A stretch of 64,000 nt of DNA from positions 36,319,499 to 36,383,498 of the forward strand of contig CM071568.1 in the NCBI GenBank assembly GCA_036426205.1. Reading direction: 5' to 3'. A program made the translations under genes and the position numbers. Shown piece after piece: positions 22,789-34,092 of the stretch; within the stretch, counting starts at the first letter, position 1; every line of letters begins with the position of its first letter. Source of the stretch: Ascaphus truei. Lineage: Eukaryota > Chordata > Amphibia > Anura > Ascaphidae. The notes below the pieces were generated by a model that was given only the letters and a program-made list of their open reading frames with translations, was not told where the DNA came from and did not search any database.

Positions 22789-23445
22789 TACACACAAACC
22801 TCATCTATCTTTCTATTTGGTTATTTACGTATATAATTGTCTAAATAAATATATAGATCTCAAACCTGATATTAAAAAGGCTGAATGCTCATTTATCCAA
22901 AATTAAAACCATTTTCTTTTTTAACTTGACTTAAAATAACTTAAAGTTTTAAGGTTGGGTCCTTTATATTTATTCTCAAACCTTCAGAAATCCATTTTAT
23001 ACAGTATCTTGTTTTTATTCTACAAATGATAAAGATGTCAATTGTGTAGCTATTAAACTACTAGTGGCAAAGTTTTTACCCCCAATTGTGTGGGCTTTAT
23101 TTACATTTCTAAAAACAATTTTAACATTGTAAATGTTATAGGTGATAAAGAGCATTTACAGCACCAATTTCCAATGTTTCCTTTCCATTTAACCCCTAGT
23201 TTGTGATAATTTTGGAAGGTAAGGGTGACGAAACAAAAATAACCATCTTTTATGTAGAAACTAGAGCTAAAGAATAGCGCAAGTTACTTAGGGTACAGTG
23301 CATATTTGATTAAAGTTAAATGTTTTTATGAAATTGATATTCATCTATCCATAAATTAACATCTACATGGTCAATTTTTCTAATTTATTTTTTAGATGAA
23401 GTTCCTATTTAAGAAATGTGTATTTATATCTGATGTGAATCATTC
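22789..23445. other. Unannotated AT-rich interval
   Basis: No feature recognised. Confidence 0.4.
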
Positions 23446-24194
23446 TTGTTCTGATTCATTAGGAAGACATGGTTATTTGGCGGTGCAGCTGCCGTTAGAA
23501 AAAAAACAGACCTGGACTGTTGTGATAATAAGTACAGGAATTTTTTTTAATAGCAATCAAATACAGCGAGGGGAAGACCTCTTACGCGTTTCACACAGGT
23601 CTTTGTGCTTTATCATGCACAGGCACCTGTGTGAAATGCGTAAGAGGTCTTCCCGTTGCTGTATTTGATGTGCTATTAAAGTTTTTTTCCTGTACCTATT
23701 ATCATGGCAGTCCAGGCCTGTGTTTTCCTAATGGCAGCTGCACGGTCAAATAACCATGTCATCCTAGTGAAATCTTCATGGCAGGAGCACGCTAGCGGTC
23801 CCCGGTAATCACCAAAACGGAGTGAATAATCCTTTCAAAAATACCTTTCAATATTGATTTATACCACGAACAGTGATAACACTGGACTTCTTTTTTGTTA
23901 CACATTTGCAGACTCACATTACAAGCTTCATGTATCTTGGCTAGTGAGCATGCCTCCAATGTTGTGAAAACCTCTCATTCAGGTCACACAGTGGTTTCTT
24001 ATGCAATCAGTTCAAGGAACTGACGCCGTGGGACAAATCATCATGTTACGCAGACACTGTGCGGGATAGTATTCATATTCTCTATTTTTGACAAAAGTAT
24101 TTTCATTGATGAACTTTTCATTCTTCAATCTATACACCACTATCTTAGAAGCATTGCCGGGGGGGGTTCTCTCCTACTTTTTGTTCTGATTCAT
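23446..24194 (+). mobile_element. Snapback retroelement E1 with 14-bp target duplication
   Basis: The body is 23460-24180, flanked by TTGTTCTGATTCAT at 23446-23459 and 24181-24194. The left 300 bp form an imperfect hairpin with arms of about 140 bp (23460-23600 against 23628-23768). At its apex, on the minus strand, is a hammerhead-like motif (23581-23615: TGATAAAG, stem CACA/TGTG, GAAACGCGT). The right 410 bp (23770-24180) are unique. There is no coding sequence. A 14-bp duplication points to target-primed reverse transcription and not to a cut-and-paste transposase. Confidence 0.82.
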
Positions 24195-24321
24195 ACAGTA
24201 CCTACTGTACCTCAGATAAACAATGTCAATATTTTCCACCATTAAATACTTATTCTGTTTTTTTTTTATCCCTTTGTACCTCCACATGCCATAGCATATT
24301 GCATTATATCAAAGAAGCAGA

Positions 24322-24662
24322 TGTTCCATAGGATGCAATGGTAAGAATAGATGATCCAGGGCACTGCAGATTTTCCTAAAGATTTATTGTGTCAGAACAG
24401 CACAACGTTTCAACCTTCTACAAGGTCTTTTTCAAGTGCCAGTCACTTGAAAAAGAACTCGTAGAAGGTTGAAACGTCGTGCTGTTCTGATACAATACAT
24501 CTTTTGGAAAATCTGCAGTGCCCTGGATCATCTATTCTTACGCAAGTATAGGATTTTTTAGACAGGTTTCCCTGAGCCAGGAGCACCTGTTATTGCAAGT
24601 ATCTTTACTTTATTTAATTTGGTGTGCAGCATTACTATCTATTGTTCCATAGGATGCAATGG
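24322..24662 (+). mobile_element. Snapback retroelement E2 with 20-bp target duplication
   Basis: The body is 24342-24642 (301 bp), flanked by perfect 20-bp copies of TGTTCCATAGGATGCAATGG (24322-24341, 24643-24662). Positions 24342-24438 and 24446-24541 are inverted copies. Each contains a hammerhead-like motif facing outward: CTTGAAAAAG, stem II ACCTT/AAGGT with GTAG loop in the left arm, then TGAAACG. About 100 bp of unique tail follows. It is a small version of E1, only 147 bp away from it. Confidence 0.85.
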
Positions 24663-26619
24663 CAGTAATAATGCAGTATCCCCACCAATATGAATATCCC
24701 CACCATAATGCCAGGATGGCAGCAACAACCTTTGCTACATCTGTAAATATAAGAGCACCAAATGAAAATATATCCAGCCGTACCAGAGAAATACAAATAC
24801 ATGTAATAAAGAGCAGGCAAGTTTGTACAGACTAAAAATGTATGCGTAGAAGTATCACAAGAGATAAGAGATAAAAGAGTATGTCTTGAAGAAAATGAGG
24901 AAAAGCATGAATAATCTAATACGCATGCAGCAGTGGAATTGTGAAGTAGGGATTGAAGGCATTTCTTTAAAAATATAAATAAATAAAACCTGGAAGGCCC
25001 TTACGCATACATACAAGCTAGAATTATTTTGAGAGGCAACTTTAGGTGCTATCTGTATAACTTATTGTGATGCAAAGTGCGGGGAAAATGAACTATGATG
25101 GATGCAAATTGCATGCATGAAGAAACTAATCAAAATACCATTTTTGCTCTAGGAATTTTTTACAATAAAAAAATAGGTCAAAATGGGGAATTAAGGCTGA
25201 GTTATAACAAACTATGTTCTAAAAGTTTAATGGCAGTGTCAATTTAAAATAAGCACTCACTTGTAGGATAGAAAATGGTAACAGTGTTAACTACAATGAG
25301 GAATCCATGTGTAATAATAAATAGCAGTCTAGTATATCGCAGAGGTTATCAGGAACCGGATTAGTTAGTGTACAACTGAATCAAAGTAGGAGTCCAGGAT
25401 TCCAATGGCAGGAGCAACAGGACTGGGCTGAGGCCAAAGAGAGTCGAGCTGTACATCAAAGATCATGATTAGGGGCATATGATATGCAGGATTGTCAGAA
25501 GCCGGCAAACTTTGTACCAGAACATAAGGCAAAAGCAAAGTCAGGAACAAGCAAAGATCAGGGCAGGCAGCAATCAGGGATGAGATCAGGACACGCCATA
25601 CTTAGGGGCAAGCTGCAAATAGGATAAATTAAGGACCAAAAGAGGCCTCAGGGGAGATAAAGGCTGGAACCAATACAAGTTGGGTTCAGGCAAGATGTGA
25701 ACAGGAAATTCAGGATATTGAATGAGGGCAAGTTTCGGCAAGCATGAGCAAAGGCTCAGACCTGTGTCCATTCTGGAAATGCACAGGCATGCCAGGAACA
25801 GGATGCAATGCAGGTGACAAAAAAGAGCTGCAGCAACTCTGGGCTGGTCAGTGAATCAGGACTGATGTGCAGTACCATAGCCAGGACACACTGGAGACTG
25901 AAGCAAGGTTAATGCAGGCTGAGGTCAGACAGACCTTTTTAAAGGAAGCTCACAGGCGTGTCCAAGAGTCTTATTACAAGAAGGTGCAGTAACAGCAGAG
26001 AGTTAATTTAACCCTGTAGAGCTCAAAAGTAACAGCTGATCTAGATTGCAGCTACTGCTGTTAAGTTTGAGAATTGAAAGTTCAGATCATTCTGGGTCTG
26101 ACAGAAGGTGAGGTGAGACTGGGAAATGATAATAGTATTTGAAAAATATTGTGATTGACAGGCAACGTAAAAAGAACATGATATTTTTATTAACCAAACC
26201 TTCGCGTGTAACAGAGGAAAGATTTTGAAAGCGATAAAGTCATCATGTCCTTTGTCTGCAGTTCGAAATGTTTGCATTTGTGCTAGTCGATTTGCAATTT
26301 AAACTGTGGGATCTATTTTTTCACCATGTAAATCACGTTTTCCAAGCTAAAAGGTTCTGCTCACAATTTTTATATACTGACCTAGTTGTTTTGTTAATAC
26401 TTTTACAAGCGCTCAGAAGGTTGTTCAATTTCTAAGTTTGGGGGAAACTAGACTCAAACTTAATTTGAACACTTTCAAAATCACACTGTCTCTATGCCAT
26501 TTCAGTTGATTGTAACAGTTATCTCATTTTTTTGCTGAAGAATAAATTTGCTTATTAGAGCTATGGTGCCTTCCTTATTCTGTCCCTTCATGTTCTTTTT
26601 CTGTCACAGTTTTTAGCAT
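24663..26619. other. Unannotated interval with a CAGG-rich repeat
   Basis: No gene. From about 25340 to 25960 the sequence is rich in caggnnagg-type words (ggcaggagcaacaggac, gatcagggcaggcagc) and resembles 38165-38850 in style (aggccagatac, ttttaaa near the end). It may be an LTR-retroelement flank, but I cannot classify it. Confidence 0.4.
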
Positions 26620-26760
26620 TGTTATCATTTATTTGCGAAGTGCCAACAAATTATGCAATGTGGTACAATGCAAATAAGGACAAACCGATACAGAGAGCTA
26701 ATAAAGGGCCCTCCTCGTGACGGAGATCTTATATTCTAGAGCATTAATCTTTTTATTCAT
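26620..26760 (-). repeat. L2-type LINE 3' tail
   Basis: Minus-strand tail: atttatttgcgaagtgccaa, acaatgcaaataaggac, gagagctaataaagggccc, cttatattctaga. Same block order as other L2 tails, ending at the gattgtaagctc position. Confidence 0.75.
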
Positions 26761-27044
26761 TTTTACTTGTCTTTAACCACATTGTGATACTGGGAACTTA
26801 ATGGTTAACCGTTTATTCGTATTTTGTAATGTACATGCTGGTACATGTTATAGGATATTTTAGAACCATTATTAAATATGTGTTTTAATCACATTATATT
26901 CACATATGCATTGAATAGCTTTAATTATCTAGAGCATAACATACTTCTCTGTGTACTCCTTTTAAATAGATCAAGAAGCCAAAATAGACCACCTCAAATA
27001 TCTCATGCATGTATGTTGTGTCGTATATGATGTGAAAGTCACTT

Positions 27045-28008
27045 ACTTAGAAAGTAAGATCAACCCCAAAAAGTTCTTAAAGTACCGTAACAACAAAAAA
27101 AATGAGAAAAGAAAATATAGGACCCTTTCAGTGTGAGATGGGTAGGCAGATTATTGGAGATAAGGAAAAAGCAGAGGTATTAAACAAATTATTTGCCTCT
27201 GTGTTTACCAGGGAAGAATCAATTTCAATAGTAGTGCCGCAGGAGGAAGCCACAACCTCCATATTAATGAACAATTGGGTAACTGAGGAAGAAGTTCATA
27301 AGCGGCTTGAAAAAATTAAAGTAAAAAAGGCACCTGGCCCCGATGGTATAATCCAAGAGTTCTCAAGCAGTTAAGTTCAGTAATAGCCAAATCATAATAT
27401 TTAATATTCAAGGACTCCATTTCCACAGGCTCAGTACCACAAGATTGGCTTAAAGCAGATGTGGAGCCTATATTTAAAAGGGAGCTAGATCACAACGGGG
27501 GAATTACAGACCTGTAAGCCTGACTTCAGTAGTGGGGAAACTACTTGAAGGTTTAATACGGGCTAATATTCAGGAATACCTAATGGAAAACAAAATTATT
27601 AGTAATAATCAACATGGATTTATGAAGATAGATCTTGCCAAACTAACCTTATTTGTTTCTTTGAGGAAGTAAGTAGGAATTTAGACCAGGGTAATGCAGT
27701 TGATGTGGTCTACATCAGGTTTTGCAAAGGCTTTTGATATGGTTCCACACAAGAGGCTGGTGTACAAAATAAAGCAAATTGGACTCATTAAAAATATATG
27801 TACCTAGATTGAAAACTGGTTGAAGGATAGACACCAGATGGTTGTCATAAACTGAAATTTTTCAGGTTGGGCTAATGTCGTGAGTGGAGAACCTCAGGGA
27901 TCAGTACTTGGGACCCCTGCTTTTAACTTGTTTATTAATGACCTTAAGGTTGGCATCAAGAACAAAGTCTCAAACTTTGCTGATGATAGTAAGAGCCTCA
28001 TGCTATAA
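27045..28008 (+). pseudogene. CR1-like LINE linker and RT remnant
   Basis: Same family as the element at position 1. It opens with the SKINPKKFLKY linker, then NIGPFQCEMGRQII and LFASVFTREE, KAPGPDGI near 27335, LTSVVGKLLEGLIR near 27520, QHGFM near 27610, AKAFDMVPHKRL near 27730, GEPQGSVLGTPAFNLFINDL near 27890-27945 and NFADDSK near 27975. These are the conserved RT blocks in order, broken by several frameshifts. The copy is cut off just after the catalytic block by an unrelated palindromic sequence at 28009. Confidence 0.9.
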
Positions 28009-28170
28009 ACAGCGATAAGCCACTTATCGCCAGCTTATCACCAATAAAGCCTACAGCCATTCAGTAAGGCCAGATAAGCCAGCGATAAGAGCAAAAATCG
28101 CCATTTTTGTATTGCGGGGAGAAAAAAATTGCCAAATGCGTGCGATAAGCCACTTATAGCCAGTTTCTCA
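28009..28170. repeat. Repeated gcgataagcc inverted-repeat sequence
   Basis: The word gcgataagccactta occurs at 28012 and again at 28141. The first is followed by its own complement (tatcgccagcttatc), giving a tight hairpin. It directly truncates the CR1 RT. It may be the terminus of a larger non-autonomous transposon running to about 29830; the other end was not identified. Confidence 0.5.
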
Positions 28171-28454
28171 AACTCGCTCAATTCTAGAAGCCCCGATCAG
28201 CGTATCGAGGCTGATGATAGCTCTAAAATTGAGATTTCCTCTCCACATCGTCCCACCAGAAAAAGTTGGTAAGAAGGGGGCGAGAAGCTGCTAATAAGTG
28301 GCGAGATGTCACTTAGGGAAAAAAATGCATTTCCCTGCATCGGATTGATGCCGGGAGACTCCGGGCTGATATTTGTTAATATCACCACCAAGGACCCCTG
28401 GCATGAATCTGATGCATGAAAAATGCATTTACAGGCAACTTCATTAACTTAGTG

Positions 28455-28745
28455 GCTAAGTTCTAAGGTAATGAAGGGGTTAACCACCAGTGCCATGCTT
28501 ATTGTGGGTAGCAGGGGTGGGTGAAGGTGGTATTTGGCCCTTGGTGGGTATTTAGGCCTTGTGGGGGGGTTGTGGGTGGACTTAACCCCTTTATTACCTT
28601 AGCCGTTAATACCGCTAAGGTAATGAAGGGGTTAACCCCTCCTGCTACCCACCCACTAGGCCTAAATACCCATCCTTGGGGCTAATACCCCCTTCACCCA
28701 CCCCCGCTACCCACAATAAACAAAAATACATATAACAGCCCTACT
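28455..28745. repeat. Long near-perfect palindrome, ~140-bp arms
   Basis: The left arm (28460-28600: ggtaatgaaggggttaac, agcaggggtgggtgaagg, tatttaggcc) and right arm (28610-28738) are inverted copies centred near 28605 on a gttaataccgc loop. Related gttaaaaaccgctg and aaggggttt words return at 29305-29345. A transcript would form a long hairpin. Confidence 0.75.
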
Positions 28746-29305
28746 ACCCACCTCGTAGGCCACCAATAACCATTACAAAATGCACCAGTACAAAACCCAC
28801 CCACCCCCTGTGCCCCACATAAAACCATAATTTATTTTTTTATACACAGGATTAATATCACAGGCTGCAGGGGTCCCTGGGTGGTCCCCACGGGTGTCTT
28901 GAGGCCCTTGGGTGGTCCCCACGAGTATCTGGGGGTCCTCGGTTGGTCCCGTGTGTGTCCTGGGATACTTGGGTCGTCCCCGTGGGCCCCGCTAGCCTGC
29001 AAGACCGTTGGTGTTCTAAAAACAAATAAAAGATGGCCTACATTTCAATAAACACACCTCCCCCAAACACATTCAGTACAGTAATGTGCAAACTAACTAT
29101 TATCCAGCTATGGATAATAGAACATTTGCCCATTATTAAACAAGACATTAGCCAGGCAGCATAAATAAAGTAAATGAAAACCTTTCTACTTATTCCTGCC
29201 ATAATGAAGGGCATTCTCGTCAGCATACTGCAGGGCCATGTCCTCCGATGCCAGCAAGAATACATTAAAAAATACAATCTAATGGTCCCTAAGCACACAA
29301 TCACC

Positions 29306-29400
29306 TTAGCGGTTAAAAACCGCTGTAGTTATTAAGGGGTTTACCCACCCTCCCTTACTACCCACCCAAGAGGCCTACCCACCCACCCCGGACCCACTAT
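29306..29400. repeat. Third partial copy of the palindrome arm
   Basis: A ccttagcggttaaaaaccgc hairpin followed by aaggggtttacccacc and ctacccacccaagaggcct mirrors the arm at 28610-28660. This ties 28.4-29.4 kb together as one composite repeat. Confidence 0.6.
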
Positions 29401-29484
29401 ATGCACCCTGTACTCATTGATTGGCATGTAGTAATCATACCCATACAATATGGGCATGATAAGTTACTATAGCAGTCAATGGTC

Positions 29485-29835
29485 ACCCTAATACAAAAGC
29501 ATGAATGTCCAAAATACACAATAAAAAAACATATACAACAAGCACCTCAACCCCAGAAACAAAAATTAAAAGCACTAGCCAACCAAGCAATTACCTAAAT
29601 AAAACCACTAGCCAATCAATTAAAGAAATAAAACCACTAGGCATTCAATAAAATAATTAAAACCACTAGGCAATCAATTACATAAATCATACCACTAGCC
29701 AAAAAATACATTTAATACATAAAAGCAGTAACCAACACAACAATTAATCAATACAACCACTAGGCAACACATAAATTAAAACCAGTAGTCAACAAAACAC
29801 ATCATTAAATAAAAACGCTAAATAATCTGTAAAAA
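29485..29835. repeat. Degenerate minisatellite, ~30-40 bp units
   Basis: Repeated ataaaaccactagccaatca-type units, with cca-ctag alternating with gcaatcaattac and aaataaa spacers, about eight or more copies. Unit length varies because of indels. There is no open frame of interest. Confidence 0.75.
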
Positions 29836-30549
29836 AAAACAATAAACATGCCATCACAATTCAAAACACTTTAATCTAAACAATAAACAATAATAAGGGA
29901 TAAAACATTATAAATATGGAATGTTTTTTTTCTGTACTGTTTCATATGGTGAAAGGCTTTTGTTTTTTTACCAATCATACTTGCTAAGATTTGCAAAATT
30001 AAATGCTAAAGTTAGGGTAATAAGTTACCAGATCCGAAATACTCATTTCATCTTAAGTGCATTCTTCAATTACAGGAATATATCAGAAAGCATGGTGATT
30101 CTCTCTGACACTTAATAAGCTGATCATATCCCTTAATGAATTGGGATTTAAGGCAGTCTTACAGGTACATTGATCCCTTGAGGATGTGTGTGGTGGGTGA
30201 TAAAGTCGTTTTAATTATTTTATTTTATTATTATGATTCTACTAAAAATATGGACACCAAAAGTAATAAATAAAAATATAAAGTTTACACATGCTTGATG
30301 TTGAAATAAGTCTTGTACGATGTGATATCTTTTTTGATTTGACCTCTGACCCTAACTTTGAACATCCTCTTAACTAAGGAAAGAACATTGTGTTTGGTAC
30401 AGTGTAACGTACTGTATGAAACTGTACATAATACCGCGCTCCTCCCTATAGAAGTTTGCTGCTGGTAAAAAGATAGGCCTTACATATAGAAAAACAAAAA
30501 TAACGATTCATGCGTTCCTACCAATTAGGTTAAAATAAAATACTGATCT
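29836..30549. other. Unannotated AT-rich interval
   Basis: No feature recognised. Confidence 0.4.
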
Positions 30550-30860
30550 CATAAAAAAGGGTAATTTTGTTAAACCCTTTGGCCAAAGCCTTTATAAGCC
30601 TCCGTGCCACGTCAAGGCATACCCGTATTCAGGTACCTACACTGAATATATGTAATTATTACATATATTCAGTGGTGACCTGCATCAGGTCTCCTGACGT
30701 GGCACGGAGGCTTATAAAGGCTTTGGCCAAAGGGTTTAACAAAATTATTACATATATTCAGTGTAGGTACCTGCATACGGGTATGCCTTGACGTGGCATG
30801 CAGGCTTATGAATGATTTGGCCAAAAGGTTTAACAAAATTACCCTTTTTCATGACATCAT
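30550..30860. repeat. Three-unit repeat: one inverted plus two direct copies
   Basis: A ~95-bp unit (ttcagtgtaggtacctgcat, gccttgacgtggca, aggcttat, gccaaagggtttaac) occurs inverted at about 30565-30650 and directly at about 30660-30745 and 30750-30835. Outer edges (aaagggtaattttgttaaac against its complement near 30822-30846) also match. It resembles a MITE that has duplicated head to head and then in tandem. Confidence 0.75.
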
Positions 30861-31204
30861 TATTTTATCGAACTGTATACAAAGTATCCCAAATGTAAAA
30901 CAAATTACACCAGATTTAGCTGAGGATTTTTTTTTTTTAATATTGCGATAGGAATTCTTGAAATATCTGGGGCTGTTATTGTGATATAATTTTACCTCAG
31001 CTCAACAACTGGTTAATCTGTGATAAATATACCAAAAAAAAAAATCTTACAACTTTTCTAAGTAAAAAGTAATACAAAAATCCTGATTTTTTTTTTTTAA
31101 ATTACCATGTATTAATCAGAGTATGCACAAGAAAAGGATATTAAAATGAACTTCATACCATCCATTATTTCTACATACAGTAGATTTATCTTATATTTTC
31201 AAGC

Positions 31205-31425
31205 CCAGTCTGTGCCCACAGATAAAGCCAGACTCACTGTCTCCTGAGACGCCGCTGACAAAGCAAAAAGCCACGGAGACAGTGCCGTCCATGTCATCAA
31301 GACGGGTATGTTCGTGCTTCCGAAACAGATACCCTCCAGCATTAATCCTGCAGTGCCAGGGCAGTCTAGGTCGTGTTCCTCCAGCTTAACCCAGTGCTGG
31401 ATACCATGAGTCTGGCTACATCTGT
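31205..31425. other. GC-richer island of unknown nature
   Basis: About 220 bp with higher GC and CpG than its surroundings, and open for more than 60 codons in more than one frame on both strands. No repeat family or protein domain was recognised. It could be an exon, a conserved non-coding element or an unrecognised repeat. A possible minus-strand acceptor (gcactgcag) lies near 31354. Confidence 0.3.
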
Positions 31426-31900
31426 ATAGTTTGTTAGTAAATATTTAAGAAGAAAGGAATGCTCTTCAGAGTTAACACATTTCTAGGGAGAAAGAACACA
31501 ACTTTTTTTTTTTTTTTTTTAAGAAAAATACTGTGAATAACCCTGTTTACTATTCTGTAGTGACTTGAGGCTATATGTTTTCACCTCTCTAGTGGTTCCC
31601 AGGCTTCCTCTGGTTAAGCAGATTTCTCAGACGTACCCTACTCTCTCATATAAATGTACTTTTATTTCGTTTTTTGCATTTGTTTTTAATTGTGTATATA
31701 TAGTGAAGATTTTAACATATACTGTACAGTATACCTGTATATATTTTTTCCACATAGTTACATAGTTATATATTTGTTTCATATATATATAGATATAAAG
31801 CATAAAATAGCTGTGTTAGTCCAGTTGCAATAGTGCAGAATAAATGAGTAATTCAGTATTAAGTGATACCTTTTTTATTGGACTAACAATTCGTGTCATA

Positions 31901-31940
31901 GGACAAGCTTTCGAGAGTTCTCCTCTCTTTTTCAGGTCAA
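31901..31940 (-). ncRNA. Hammerhead-like motif in PLE 3' region
   Basis: On the minus strand: CTGAAAA plus A, stem II GAGAG/CTCTC with GAGAA loop, then GAAAGCTTGTC. It has the same layout as the other motifs in the window, including one extra A after the core, but with an AAGCTT-type stem III. Core position 8 is A, not G, with C retained at position 3, so it is probably inactive. Confidence 0.5.
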
Positions 31941-32140
31941 GCAATACTGATATACACAGGAATCTATGGATAAAACAGTGTCGAGAGAAAAAAAAACAGA
32001 TATGTACTGTAGATAAGGTAGGGTGTTAAAAGTGTTTGAAGCCAGGGGAGGGTGACAAGGAAAGGTGTGGAGGGGGAGGGATGCTGTGTGGGGGGGGGGG
32101 GGAGAGAGAGTGGGGATGAGAATAGAAGCAAGCAGGATAA

Positions 32141-33205
32141 TTACAAACAATTTTGATAGGGTGTGAGAAAACCCATGTCTGCATTAAGTCCTTTGGTTTT
32201 GGTGTCAAAGAGTCTTATCATTCTGAGTTCAAATGTTTTCCGTTCTTGGGTGCGTTTAAACATTCCATTGAGGATTTTGATTTTTAAATCATTTATGGAA
32301 TGATCTGACTGTGAGAAATGATGTCCCACAGGTGAGCAGTATCTTCCTTCTTCGTGATGGAGTATGGAGTGTCGGTGCATATTCATTCTGCCATGTAGTT
32401 TTTGGCTAGATTCCCCAATGTAGCAACCTTGGTCACATTTGTTGCACTGAATCATATGCACTATATTCCTGGATGTGCAGCTGTATGATCCTTTAACATT
32501 GAGTGATCCATGGTTGTGACTGGCTGTAGGATCTTGGCATATATGTTCGCAGAGTTTGCAGCGTTTGTTTTTGCACGGTTTTGTGCCATTATCAGTGTCT
32601 TTAAGTTTATTGTGAAGTTTTCTGCTGACTAATTTCTGTTTGAGGTTTGGTGGTTGCCAGAATGCAAGAATGGGAGGTTTGGGATAGATTTATTTTAATG
32701 TCGCATCCTCTGCCAGCATGGGTTGCAGATCTTTGAGTCGCATCCTCTGCCAGCATGGGTTGCAGATCTTTGATTATATTTCGTATACCCTCTAGGGTAG
32801 GGTTGTATGTGGCCACTAGTGGTATGCCTGTGGTAGGTTCTTTCTGTTTATATTGTAGCAGGTGTTCTCGTGGGGCTTTTAGTGCAGATATAATAGTTTT
32901 GGCAATGGTCTTTGATTTGTATCACTTCTGTCTGAACGATTCGGTCAGGGTTGTGAGATGCCTGTTTCTGTCTTCAGTGTCAGAGCATATGCGGTGGTAT
33001 CTGATAGCCTGGCTGTGTATGATACCTTGTTTGGTATGAGTGGGATGGAAGCTGGAGTTGTGGAGGTAACTGCATCTGTCTGTTGGTTTCTTGTATACAG
33101 ATGTGTGTAGTTTGCCATCTTTTAGTGTTACTGTTGTATCTAGAAAGTTTACTAGGTTTGCCGAATAATCCATTTTGAGTTTAATTGATGGATGGAATGA
33201 GTTCA
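32141..33205 (-). pseudogene. PLE polyprotein remnant: RT C-terminus and GIY-YIG endonuclease
   Basis: From 33173 downward: LVNFLDTTVTLKDGKLHTS, YKKPTDRCSYLH, HPTHTKQGI and RICSDTEDR, which are the conserved end of PLE RTs. A linker follows. Then comes HMIQCNKCDQGCYIGES (GIY-YIG core, 32461-32410), an R in the GRMNMHRH segment, and a conserved C-terminal RMIRLFDTKTKGLNADMGF. The linker carries a 37-bp tandem duplication (32701-32737 and 32738-32773), which shifts the frame, so the copy is inactive. In PLEs the GIY-YIG nuclease is the target-nicking enzyme. Confidence 0.9.
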
Positions 33206-33210
33206 GGGAC

Positions 33211-33280
<70 letters not shown>
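33211..33280. repeat. (GA)n microsatellite
   Basis: A 70-bp GA tract with one CG interruption. It truncates the PLE coding sequence on its 5' side. Confidence 0.95.
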
Positions 33281-33282
<2 letters not shown>

Positions 33283-33577
33283 CACAAATATTTTTGCACA
33301 CACTAAAGAGAAACAACACTTGTTGGTTATTTGTATAGGGGAGACTTTTAACCCATAGAATACACTTAAATATACATTTTTTTACTTAAGATTAATATTG
33401 TCTATATATCATAAATAGAGTAGTGATAGGGGAAGTTTTTGTTTTTCTATATTTGTGTATAATCTGTTGCTCAGTACCGGCCTCTTTTAGCACTGCGTGG
33501 TGAGAAGTGCATGCAAAAACAGTCAGTGAATTGTGCTTGACAATTTGCAGCACAATGCTTTATTTTGATCTTGCTAT
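33281..33577. other. Unannotated interval
   Basis: No feature recognised. Confidence 0.4.
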
Positions 33578-34092
33578 ACTTCGCCTTATTTGACATAGGA
33601 AGAAAGGAATCTGGCGGCTTACAGAAGTAAAAAACTACAGGGAACTTTCGGGTTAGAACAAAAACTTATTGGACCTCCCGAACAAACAGCTACTTCACAG
33701 TCTCCCCCTCAACGCGTTTCACGCTGAATCAGCGCTTGAAACGCGTTGAGGGGGAGAAGTGGGTTGTTTGTAGCTGTGTGTTCGTGAGGTCCAATAAAGT
33801 TTTTGTTTTAACCCGGAAGTGCCCTGGAGTTTGTTACAAGCTGTAGCGCCGGATTCCTTTCTTCCTATGCCAATTTCTTCAGAAGTATGCACGCCCAGAT
33901 ATTGGAGATCAGAGGAGAGCAGGACCAGGTTTATGAGCCTACATAGGTAAGGTTTTTCCTTCCCGGCTTTGACTTTACTTTGGCCCATGCATACTCTCCA
34001 GCTCCACTCTATGTGACACACACTGACACCTAGCGTGCTTCTACCAAGCTGCCTGAGCGCAGGACAGATTTCTTTCACTTCGCCTTATTTGA
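33578..34092 (+). mobile_element. Snapback retroelement E3 with 16-bp target duplication
   Basis: The body is 33594-34076, flanked by perfect ACTTCGCCTTATTTGA copies (33578-33593, 34077-34092). The left part is a hairpin: 33598-33727 against 33736-33868, with arms ending in the mutated box GAAACGCGTTGAGGGGG. The apex (ctgaatcagcgc) may be the decayed hammerhead core. The right ~205 bp are unique. It has the same layout as E1 and E2. Confidence 0.83.

Larger units (their letters stand above)
31790..33210 (-). mobile_element. Penelope-like element, 3' half
   Basis: Minus-strand PLE relic containing the C-terminal part of the RT, a linker, a GIY-YIG endonuclease and a 3' UTR with a hammerhead-like motif. 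The 3' end (gctgtgttagtccag on the plus strand near 31812, then a tail of aaagcataaaat) meets a short TA repeat at about 31779-31792. The 5' side is cut off by a long (GA)n tract at 33211. The general order RT then GIY-YIG is diagnostic for PLEs. Confidence 0.9.

Noticed and set aside
23446..24194. Calling E1 a cut-and-paste DNA transposon because of its inverted repeat
   Set aside because: The inverted repeat is not terminal on the right side, and the duplication is 14 bp, which does not fit the known cut-and-paste superfamilies.
29485..29835. CRISPR-like spaced repeats
   Set aside because: Units are degenerate and of variable length with no conserved direct repeat. Everything else is a eukaryotic mobile element.
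30567..30791. 74-codon open frame
   Set aside because: It spans the inverted and direct units of a non-coding repeat.
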